A stretch of DNA of 14,550 bases from an uncultured Chitinophagaceae bacterium. Its GTDB lineage: Bacteria; Bacteroidota; Bacteroidia; Chitinophagales; Chitinophagaceae. The notes under the pieces are model-generated. The model worked only from the letters and a program-made list of their open reading frames with translations, made no database searches and was not told where the DNA came from. This document shows positions 1 through 4,981 of this stretch, piece after piece; the stretch's first letter is position 1; each line of letters opens with the position of its first letter. Made by a program: the position numbers and the translations under genes. The stretch is from the NCBI GenBank assembly GCA_946885665.1, contig CAMPGT010000077.1, positions 1 to 14,550 of the forward strand, in the 5' to 3' direction.

Positions 1-82
1 GGCGCCCACTATTGCGGCGCTGCTACGTATTCAGATGCCGAGTGGCACCGTGGGTACGGTGATTAGTGAGGTAGTGGAGTGA
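1..82 (+). CDS. C-terminal end of a probable PafA-type alkaline phosphatase (partial)
   Basis: The window opens inside a reading frame whose first full codon is at base 2 and whose TGA stop is at 80-82. Only 26 residues are visible; they contain APTIAALLRIQMPSG followed by a Gly/Val/Thr stretch. The pattern (I)APT-(I/L)-(A/S)-ALL-x-I-x-MP-x-G resembles the extreme C-terminus of the type I phosphodiesterase / alkaline phosphatase superfamily, especially the PafA-like periplasmic phosphatases of Bacteroidota. No catalytic residue lies in the window, so the family call rests on this tail alone. The gene is convergent with the two small genes at 842-265, and a heptad repeat starts at its stop codon. 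Other sulfatase/phosphatase superfamily members with similar tails are possible. Confidence 0.55.
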   Translation, partial: APTIAALLRIQMPSGTVGTVISEVVE

Positions 83-115
83 GGGGAGTGGGAGAGGGCA
101 ATGGGCAATAGGCAA
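81..115 (+). repeat. Heptad repeat array following the phosphatase stop codon
   Basis: Consecutive 7-mers from base 81 read gagggga, gtgggag, agggcaa, tgggcaa, taggcaa. The array begins inside the stop codon of the preceding gene and drifts from GA-rich units to GGCAA units. Bases 97-115 are the exact reverse complement of 202-220, part of the array behind the opposing gene. Confidence 0.8.
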
Positions 116-127
116 AGAATATATTCT
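116..127. repeat. Palindrome AGAATATATTCT
   Basis: This is a 12-base perfect palindrome directly after the first heptad array. Read on the minus strand, the neighbourhood is CAAAGAGAATATATTCTTT. It aligns with CAAGGAGAAAATATTCTCC at 3847-3865 (minus strand), which also lies next to a heptad array. The two arrays therefore seem to share a companion palindrome. Confidence 0.55.
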
Positions 128-201
128 CTTTGAAAAGGAATAAATTTTAAACCATCAAATTCGACGGGAATTATTCTTTTAAAAAACCGAAAATGTATCC
201 A

Positions 202-250
202 TTGCCTATTGCCCATTGCCTACTGCCCATTGCCCATTGCCTACTGCCCC
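202..250 (-). repeat. Heptad repeat array (seven YTGCCYA units) behind the 555-265 gene
   Basis: On the plus strand seven units in perfect 7-base register read ttgccta, ttgccca, ttgccta, ctgccca, ttgccca, ttgccta, ctgcccc. On the minus strand this lies 14 bases beyond the stop codon at 267-265. It is GGCAA-rich, the same sense relative to its gene as the array at 81-115. Bases 83-264 between the two convergent genes contain these arrays, the palindrome and an AT-rich centre; I see no gene there. Confidence 0.85.
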
Positions 251-264
251 CTTCTCATTTGCCA

Positions 265-555
265 TCATCCCAATCCCGGGCCGGTTTGGTTTCCGCCTCT
301 TTCGCGTCTCTTCTCACTGGGAAGCTGTTCCAGATCGGGATCAAGTGGAGCCACATTATCGGGTTTGTTCCGCTGAGCCGAGCCAATACCTGTGGTATTG
401 GTTTCTTCATCTACCCGGTTTACATTCATCTCTTCGTCTCCTTTTGTTGAACCGGATTGATCCTTATTCTGGTCATCCCAGTTTTCATTGCTTTCCTGTC
501 CGCGGGTGGGTTTCACATCCCTGTCGGTTCCTTTTTTGTTTTGCTTATCTGCCAT
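265..555 (-). CDS. Small, highly polar, probably disordered protein
   Basis: From the ATG at 555 the product is 96 residues beginning MADKQNKKGTDRD. It consists almost entirely of charged and polar residues plus Gly/Pro, with no hydrophobic core, signal peptide or membrane segment, so it is probably intrinsically disordered. I do not recognise a family. A longer start at 585 (106 residues, first residues MIIKPLKRKI) overlaps the stop of the upstream gene as ATGA, which would fit translational coupling. I prefer 555 because the extra ten codons are AT-rich, like untranslated leader, and because MADK parallels the MANK start of the neighbour. The two genes form a small minus-strand operon. Composition resembles small stress- or desiccation-type disordered proteins, but nothing in the sequence proves that. 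Confidence 0.6.
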   Translation of the reverse strand: MADKQNKKGTDRDVKPTRGQESNENWDDQNKDQSGSTKGDEEMNVNRVDEETNTTGIGSAQRNKPDNVAPLDPDLEQLPSEKRRERGGNQTGPGLG

Positions 556-581
556 GATTTTTCTTTTTAATGGTTTAATAA

Positions 582-842
582 TCATGTTTCATCAGGGTCC
601 GGCTCGCCGGTGGGCAGGATTTCCTGGTCTTTCCGCGTAGAGCCGGTAGTGCGCACCGGATTTCCCGGCTGGTCTTCCCGGATGCCCCTGTTTTTCAGGT
701 TCTCCTGGTTGGCCGGGGGCTTCGAGGGGGGAACACCGGCGTTGGCCGTAACATCCTTTTTTTCAACCTCCTGTGGGCGAATATGCTCGTTTGGCGCCTC
801 CCTGTCCTCTCCCGACGGCGATTTTGATGACTTGTTTGCCAT
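582..842 (-). CDS. Small, Pro/Glu/Lys-rich, probably disordered protein
   Basis: This 86-residue product starts MANKSSKSPSGEDRE. It is rich in Pro, Asn, Glu, Lys and Arg, with no predicted helix-forming hydrophobic patches and no Cys. It shares style with the downstream neighbour (MA-[N/D]-K start, polar low-complexity body, acidic tail ending DPDET), but I see no clear residue-by-residue homology. It is the first gene of a two-gene minus-strand unit; its TGA stop at 584-582 touches a possible ATG of the next frame. The gene is divergent from the aldolase across 104 bp. No function can be assigned. The frame is open on both sides of a GC-rich stretch, and a spurious ORF is possible though less likely given the pair. 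Confidence 0.55.
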   Translation of the reverse strand: MANKSSKSPSGEDREAPNEHIRPQEVEKKDVTANAGVPPSKPPANQENLKNRGIREDQPGNPVRTTGSTRKDQEILPTGEPDPDET

Positions 843-888
843 AATACCAGAGGGTTAAAAAAATGGTGCCACGTTCCCCTTCAAACCC

Positions 889-896
889 TACCTTTG
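889..896 (+). promoter_or_regulatory. Bacteroidota -7 box TACCTTTG for the aldolase gene
   Basis: TACCTTTG matches the TAnnTTTG element of the Bacteroidota primary sigma factor exactly. It lies 50 bases upstream of the aldolase ATG. A TTTG at the expected upstream distance is not present (GGTG at 865-868), so the -33 half is weak. Confidence 0.5.
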
Positions 897-946
897 CGGC
901 TCGAAAAAAAAGTACAGATTCATCCACCAAACTGTAAACACCCATC

Positions 947-2014
947 ATGAAAAAGTATAAGGCCGGCGTATTATACGGAGAAGAACTTGAAGCGCTATAT
1001 AAGGACGCAAAACAAAACAGTTTCGCCATACCGGCCGTGAATGTCACCGGATCGAACACCATCAACGCGACCCTCGAGGCGGCAGCCAAGGTGAATTCGC
1101 CCATCATTATCCAGTTTTCTAATGGCGGCGCGCAGTTTATGGCCGGAAAAGGAATGCCCAATGATAAACTGCAGGCCAACATCTCAGGAGCGGTATCAGG
1201 AGCGTTGCACATTCATAACGTTGCGAAATATTATGGCGTTCCGGTTATCCTTCACACCGATCATGCCGCCAAAAAATGGCTGCCGTGGATCAGTGGACTG
1301 ATTGATGCCGGCGAACAATATTTTAAAGAAAAAGAGCGGCCGTTGTTCAGCTCCCACATGCTCGACCTTTCCGAAGAAACGCTGGAAGAAAATATAGAAA
1401 CTTCTGTCGCCTATTTCAAGCGGATGGCTCCCCTCGGTATGGCCATCGAAATCGAGCTTGGTGTTACGGGCGGTGAGGAAGATGGCGTAGACAACAGCGG
1501 TATTGAAAATGAAAAATTATACACGCAGCCGCAGCATGTTGCGTATGCGTACAAGGAACTCAGGAAAGTGGGCAATTTATTCAGCGTGGCCGCGGCTTTT
1601 GGCAATGTGCATGGTGTTTACAGCCCGGGTAACGTTGAATTGCGTCCCGTAATCCTGCAAAACAGCCAGACTTACATCGAGCAGGAACTGCAAACGGAAG
1701 CCAAACCTGTATACTTTGTGTTTCATGGGGGCAGCGGTTCGCCGCAACACCAGATCCGCGAAGCGATTGGTTATGGTGCAATAAAAATGAACATTGATAC
1801 CGACCTGCAGTGGGCCTTTTGGGAAGGTGTGCATGCTTTCTACCAAAAGAATGAGGCATACCTGCAGGGGCAGCTTGGTAATCCCGACGGACCGGAAAAA
1901 CCGAATAAAAAATACTACGACCCGCGCGTGTGGTTGAGAAAGGGGGAAGAAACTTTTATTAAGAGGTTGGAAACTGCGTTTGAGGATCTGAATTGCATTA
2001 ACCGGAACGCGTAA
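947..2014 (+). CDS. fbaA: Class II fructose-bisphosphate aldolase
   Basis: This 355-residue cytosolic enzyme is expected to interconvert fructose 1,6-bisphosphate with dihydroxyacetone phosphate and glyceraldehyde 3-phosphate in glycolysis and gluconeogenesis. It is collinear with the long class IIA type (E. coli FbaA is about 359 residues). Visible hallmarks are HTDHAAKKWLPW at 103-114, with catalytic Asp105 and zinc ligand His106; the IEIELGVTGGEEDGVDNS segment with Glu170; the zinc ligands His222 (GNVHGVYSPG) and His260 (FHGGSGS); and the phosphate/substrate loop NIDTDLQWAFWEG at 282-294. The start ATG at 947 gives the usual N-terminus, and there is no Shine-Dalgarno, as is typical of this phylum. 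It is transcribed alone. Its stop is followed within five bases by a 106-bp tandem repeat, and it is convergent with the gene at 3350-2277. Confidence 0.97.
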   Translation: MKKYKAGVLYGEELEALYKDAKQNSFAIPAVNVTGSNTINATLEAAAKVNSPIIIQFSNGGAQFMAGKGMPNDKLQANISGAVSGALHIHNVAKYYGVPVILHTDHAAKKWLPWISGLIDAGEQYFKEKERPLFSSHMLDLSEETLEENIETSVAYFKRMAPLGMAIEIELGVTGGEEDGVDNSGIENEKLYTQPQHVAYAYKELRKVGNLFSVAAAFGNVHGVYSPGNVELRPVILQNSQTYIEQELQTEAKPVYFVFHGGSGSPQHQIREAIGYGAIKMNIDTDLQWAFWEGVHAFYQKNEAYLQGQLGNPDGPEKPNKKYYDPRVWLRKGEETFIKRLETAFEDLNCINRNA

Positions 2015-2018
2015 GCGA

Positions 2019-2230
2019 GCGGGTCCTCCCCCGGTCCCTCCTTCGTCGGGACCACCCCCTCCGGAGGGGGAAAGGTGGCACGGTAACCCAAAGGCACTAA
2101 GGTTCGTAAGGATTTCCCCCGCTGGCGGGTCCTCCCCCGGTCCCTCCTTCGTCGGGACCACCCCCTCTGGAGGGGGAAAGGTGGCACGGTAACCCAAAGG
2201 CACTAAGGTTCGCAAAGATTTCCCCCGCTG
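2019..2230. repeat. 106-bp tandem direct repeat, two copies
   Basis: Copy 1 is 2019-2124 and copy 2 is 2125-2230, nearly identical; I see differences at about 2062 (c/t) and in the gtaagg/gcaaag segment. A third copy begins at 2231 and diverges after gcggg. Each copy carries a GGTCCC/GGGACC hairpin (2033-2038 with 2048-2053) and a G/C palindrome (CCCCCTCCGGAGGGGG at 2055-2070; one base changed in copy 2). The block fills the space between the convergent stops at 2014 and 2277. Open frames across it are artefacts of its composition. Confidence 0.9.
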
Positions 2231-2262
2231 GCGGGGGTGTCGCCGAAGGCGACGGGGGTGGA
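2219..2262. repeat. Dispersed double-hairpin element (CCCCCGC-TG-GCGGGGG plus GAA-loop stem)
   Basis: Bases 2222-2228 pair perfectly with 2231-2237, and GTCGCC (2239-2244) pairs with GGCGAC (2248-2253) across a GAA loop. A second copy occurs at 11436-11477. No T-run follows, so a plain Rho-independent terminator is not indicated, although the position between convergent genes would suit a transcription block. Confidence 0.75.
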
Positions 2263-2276
2263 CCGACTACCGTTTT

Positions 2277-3350
2277 TCAGTCTCCAATCTTCCCCAGCGA
2301 TTTATCGATCAGCATGAAATGCCTTCTCAGGTTTTGCTTGAGGTGCGTCTTCACAATCTGGCCCATCGACCGGGCTTTTTCGAAAGCCTTTGTATGAAAG
2401 TGAGCGCCCAACTCCTGTTTCAACTGTGCAATCTTCTCAGGTTTCGATATTGAATCCTTCGACATGATCGAAAGCAGATCCATGGTGCGCATGCGGCTCG
2501 ATGCCATCCTGAAAGCCATCAATGTCCTTTCCTCCGCCTGGTACTGTTCGATCGAATCTATGTTCAGCACCTTCCGGGAAAGTTCGACCAACGGCAGGTT
2601 TTCCTTAAAGAATTGCGGCAAATAAATTGTCTTTCTTCCCTCGTAGCACTGCTGGTCGAAGTCGATGGCGCGTATGCGGTATTGAAAATCTTCTATGTCG
2701 GGCGTAATGTCGACCACAAAGTTGTAAGAACGCATGTCGCCCAGAAGTCGCACGAAACAGCGTTCATTGAATTTCACAAATTCCTTAGCGAACCGGATCA
2801 GGTTGGTGGTGCGGTCGGTCAGGTGGTAGGAGATAAAAAAATCACCGGGAATGCCGGGGATATGTTCTTCTACCAGTGTTTGCCTGAAGGTGAAAAAAGT
2901 GATACGGTTGGGCGAGAGTATGTGTTCGAGTTCCAATCCATAAATTCTCGATGAATCGGCCTGCTTGATGTAATAGTAATCGTAGTTGTCGTTGAACTTG
3001 TTGACGATCCGGATGCGAAAGGGATTAGAATTCCCAAAAGTGCAGTAGTCGATACGGGCTACATCGAGATGTTTTGTAAAGGAGAGGTCGCCTTCTGTTT
3101 TCAGAATGGCGTAGATTTTAATCAGCCCCTCACGAATGAATTCCCATTCTTTCATGTCGTAGGTGACCTTCTCCCACAGCGTGTCCTTGCCTGATTTATC
3201 AACCAGGGGTACACTGAAAGTAAAATTCAACAGATCCTTATAGCGTACGGGAAGCCTGACCTCACGGCCATGTGTTTTCAGGTAGGTTCGGAGAGAATCG
3301 TTAACAGGGTAAATGTCCTTTTTTCGGGAAGGCTTGTCGTTAAGAATCAT
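2277..3350 (-). CDS. Uncharacterised protein with kinase/APH-like motif order
   Basis: This is a 357-residue soluble protein with no signal peptide or membrane helix, and not one I can name. The order of motifs resembles a protein-kinase or aminoglycoside-phosphotransferase fold. There is a beta-strand-like YYYIK with Lys129, then an acidic helix start GLELE (Glu140/Glu142), a hinge-like TLVEEHIPGIPGD at 158-170, a catalytic-loop-like LLGDMRSYN with Asp205 and Asn210 (spacing D+5=N as in HxDxxxxN), and AIDFD with Asp230/Asp232 where the metal-binding Asp would sit. The N-terminal 100 residues and the basic helical C-terminal 90 residues are extra. There is no Gly-rich P-loop motif. The gene is monocistronic, convergent with the aldolase, with a perfect 12-bp hairpin upstream. 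The start at 3350 is the first ATG after in-frame noncoding sequence. The kinase reading is inference from motif order. Confidence 0.8.
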   Translation of the reverse strand: MILNDKPSRKKDIYPVNDSLRTYLKTHGREVRLPVRYKDLLNFTFSVPLVDKSGKDTLWEKVTYDMKEWEFIREGLIKIYAILKTEGDLSFTKHLDVARIDYCTFGNSNPFRIRIVNKFNDNYDYYYIKQADSSRIYGLELEHILSPNRITFFTFRQTLVEEHIPGIPGDFFISYHLTDRTTNLIRFAKEFVKFNERCFVRLLGDMRSYNFVVDITPDIEDFQYRIRAIDFDQQCYEGRKTIYLPQFFKENLPLVELSRKVLNIDSIEQYQAEERTLMAFRMASSRMRTMDLLSIMSKDSISKPEKIAQLKQELGAHFHTKAFEKARSMGQIVKTHLKQNLRRHFMLIDKSLGKIGD

Positions 3351-3393
3351 ACTTCAAATTACGACTAAAGCTGAACAGCCCGGCCCACATTTA

Positions 3394-3423
3394 CCTCCTG
3401 CTAAACTTGCATTTAGCAGGAGG
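3394..3423. repeat. Perfect 12-bp hairpin upstream of the kinase-like gene
   Basis: CCTCCTGCTAAA (3394-3405) pairs perfectly with TTTAGCAGGAGG (3412-3423) across a 6-base loop. It lies 44 bases before the ATG at 3350 (minus strand). No T-tract follows on either strand, so it is more likely an operator or a 5'-leader structure than a terminator. Confidence 0.7.
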
Positions 3424-3507
3424 GTACTGGAGTTAATAATTGGTTTTCAACCGGATTGGATAGTTCGGTTTTTTCTGGACGTTGGATCTTAACGGATTAA
3501 TAAAAAA

Positions 3508-3614
3508 AGAAGTTGACTGATATTGGACTTTCAGAAATTCCTTAAGATATTGGACGTAAAAAGGATTTTCGGACGGATATTGGACAAAGATTGATGTAAT
3601 ATCAATCAACTTCT
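3508..3614. repeat. Long inverted repeat enclosing GATATTGGAC direct repeats
   Basis: AGAAGTTGACTGATATT (3508-3524) is the reverse complement of 3598-3614 with one mismatch, leaving a 73-base interior. GATATTGGAC occurs three times, at 3519-3528, 3546-3555 and 3576-3585 (27- and 30-base periods). Confidence 0.75.
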
Positions 3615-3625
3615 GGGACAAAAGT

Positions 3626-3793
3626 ATATCCACATTGGAATGTTAACAAGAGCACAATTGCCCTATTATTTTTGTTCGGATTTTACGCGCGCAATAGTAG
3701 ATTAACGAAAACAGTGTAGAAAAAGCACGAGATTTTGGGTGGGGGATACGAGAAGATTAACGGATTTGAGGGGTTATCCACATTGGTTGTTAA
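3626..3793. repeat. Pair of TATCCACATTGG direct repeats, one containing a consensus DnaA box
   Basis: TATCCACATTGG followed two to three bases later by TGTTAA or TTGTTAA occurs at 3627-3646 and 3775-3793. The second copy is preceded by T, giving TTATCCACA at 3774-3782, an exact DnaA-box consensus; the first reads ATATCCACA. The 130 bases between them are fairly AT-rich. Two boxes alone do not establish an origin. Confidence 0.5.
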
Positions 3794-3794
3794 G

Positions 3795-3822
3795 TTAAAA
3801 CTTAAAACTTAAAAGTTAAAAG
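3795..3822 (+). repeat. Heptad array TTAAAAC/TTAAAAG, four units
   Basis: Four units in strict 7-base register read ttaaaac, ttaaaac, ttaaaag, ttaaaag. The same unit type recurs after the stop codon at 14340. Unlike the other arrays, this one does not abut a recognised stop codon. Confidence 0.8.
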
Positions 3823-3845
3823 TGGAATATTGCGGTTCATCAGGG

Positions 3846-3863
3846 AGGAGAATATTTTCTCCT
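3846..3863. repeat. Palindrome AGGAGAA-TATT-TTCTCCT
   Basis: A perfect 7-bp stem with a 4-base loop, located between two heptad arrays. It is similar in sequence to the palindrome at 116-127. Confidence 0.6.
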
Positions 3864-3899
3864 TGATTCAATTTAATATTATTGATTTTCCTTTCCCGA

Positions 3900-3948
3900 T
3901 TGCCCATTGCCCATTGCCGATTGCCCTTTGCCCTTTGCCGTCTCCCGT
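3900..3948 (-). repeat. Heptad array behind the CBS-like gene
   Basis: Plus-strand units of seven read ttgccca, ttgccca, ttgccga, ttgccct, ttgccct, ttgccgt, ctcccgt. On the minus strand the array starts five bases after the TGA of the enzyme gene (3955-3953) and is G/A-rich in the gene's sense direction. Confidence 0.85.
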
Positions 3949-3952
3949 GCCC

Positions 3953-4930
3953 TCACAAAAACCCCTTCTCGCGCATCCAGTCGTCGCTGTATATTTTTCC
4001 AACATACCTGCTGCCGTGGTCGTGTAATATTACAACAACCAAATCATCTTTTTTCAACCTGTCTTTCATTTGCAATAATCCCTGTATTGCTGTGCCGGCA
4101 GAATATCCGCAAAACAATCCTTCTTCTTTAGCAAGTCTTCTCGCCATCAGCGCGGCATCTTTATCCGTCACCTGCATGAACGCATCAATATACTGCATGT
4201 CATAATTCATCGGCACAAAATCTTCTCCAATGCCTTCAGTGATGTAGGGATGCACCTCGTTCATGTCGAGCTGGCCGGTGTAGAAATATTTCGTGAGCAG
4301 CGAGCCGTACGGATCCATCGCCCATGCCTGCACCGCAGGATTTTTTTCTTTTAGAAATTGTGCTGTGCCTGTGATGGTTCCCCCTGTACCTGTAGCTACC
4401 ACCAGGTGCGTCACCTTCCCGTCTGTCTGCTGCCATATTTCAGGACCGGTGGTTTCATAATGTGCCAGCCTGTTCGCAAGATTGTCGTATTGGTTCGAGT
4501 GAAATGAATTGGGGATTTCACTGGCCAGCTTTCTTGCAATTGAATAATAAGAGCGGGGATCTTCCGGCGCCACATCGGTGGGGCACACGATCACTTCGGC
4601 GCCCATCGAACGAAGGATGTCGAGCTTTTCTTTCGATTGTTTATCGGTTGTCGTGAAAATGCATTTATATCCCCTTACGCTTGCAGCCAGCGCCAGTCCC
4701 ATTCCGGTATTTCCCGAAGTACATTCTATTATCGTTCCGCCGGGCTTTATTTTTCCTTCCTTCTCCGCTACCTCCACCATTTTGATGGCCATGCGGTCCT
4801 TTGCCGAATGACCGGGATTGAAATATTCCACCTTTGCGGCAACGGTGCAGGGAAGCTCTTTCGTAATTTTATTCAGCCTGATGAGCGGGGTGTGGCCGAT
4901 CGTTTCCAGTATGCTGTTTTTGATATCCAT
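3953..4930 (-). CDS. PLP-dependent cystathionine beta-synthase-like enzyme (cysteine synthase family)
   Basis: This 325-residue cytosolic fold-type II PLP enzyme should condense serine (or O-acetylserine) with a thiol donor in cysteine, homocysteine or sulfide metabolism. Visible features are NPGHSAKDR at 38-46, with the PLP-binding Lys44; TSGNTGMGLAL at 71-81, which contacts the substrate carboxylate; the phosphate cradle GTGGTITG at 181-188; EGIGEDF at 232-238; and CGYSAGT at 274-280, with the Ser that contacts the PLP ring nitrogen. The stretch TTTDKQSKEKLDILRSMGAE and the ending WMREKGFL resemble cystathionine beta-synthase more than CysK. The heme-binding N-terminus and the C-terminal CBS (Bateman) pair of the eukaryotic enzyme are absent. 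The gene is divergent from tex with only 51 bp between start codons. O-acetylserine sulfhydrylase activity remains possible. Confidence 0.92.
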   Translation of the reverse strand: MDIKNSILETIGHTPLIRLNKITKELPCTVAAKVEYFNPGHSAKDRMAIKMVEVAEKEGKIKPGGTIIECTSGNTGMGLALAASVRGYKCIFTTTDKQSKEKLDILRSMGAEVIVCPTDVAPEDPRSYYSIARKLASEIPNSFHSNQYDNLANRLAHYETTGPEIWQQTDGKVTHLVVATGTGGTITGTAQFLKEKNPAVQAWAMDPYGSLLTKYFYTGQLDMNEVHPYITEGIGEDFVPMNYDMQYIDAFMQVTDKDAALMARRLAKEEGLFCGYSAGTAIQGLLQMKDRLKKDDLVVVILHDHGSRYVGKIYSDDWMREKGFL

Positions 4931-4967
4931 CGCCGCAATTTAGTGATTAATCAAACCTTTGAAGTTG

Positions 4968-4975
4968 TACATTCG
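4968..4975 (+). promoter_or_regulatory. Probable -7 box TACATTCG for tex
   Basis: TACATTCG differs from TAnnTTTG at one position and sits seven bases before the tex ATG, within TACATTCGCGCACCATG. The BadF-kinase gene has the same arrangement (TACCTTCGCGCCTATG), which supports the assignment. The upstream TTTG element is not clear. A very short leader is implied. Confidence 0.4.
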
Positions 4976-4981
4976 CGCACC

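Larger units (their letters stand above)
3351..3952. other. 602-bp gene-poor, repeat-rich intergenic region
   Basis: I see no convincing gene here. The only longer frame (66 codons, 3633-3433 minus) is AT-driven and built on the GATATTGGAC repeats. The region contains a hairpin, an inverted repeat with three direct repeats, a pair of DnaA-box-like repeats, an isolated TATTTTTG at 3667-3674 without a -33 partner, and two heptad arrays. It is more AT-rich than the flanking genes. Confidence 0.7.

Noticed and set aside
202..250. CRISPR array
   Set aside because: The units are contiguous 7-mers with no spacers and no cas genes are nearby.
193..557. Plus-strand ORFs starting in the heptad array
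   Set aside because: Their PIAHCLLP-type repeats are the heptads translated; the rest is antisense to the polar minus-strand gene.
1577..2215. Long minus-strand frame (212 codons) across the end of the aldolase and the tandem repeat
   Set aside because: It is antisense to a certain gene, and its N-terminal part only encodes the G/C-rich repeat in a Pro/Gly/Arg pattern.
3433..3633. 66-codon minus-strand ORF in the gene-poor gap
   Set aside because: It is AT-rich and built on the DNA repeats and inverted repeat, has no visible domain and no good promoter.
3667..3674. TATTTTTG as a promoter for a small RNA
   Set aside because: It matches the -7 box, but no TTTG lies at the required distance and no RNA structure or terminator follows clearly.
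4637..4981. 115-codon N-terminal extension of tex
   Set aside because: It lies opposite the CBS-like gene, is not part of the Tex family, and a family-like start with a -7 box exists at 4982.
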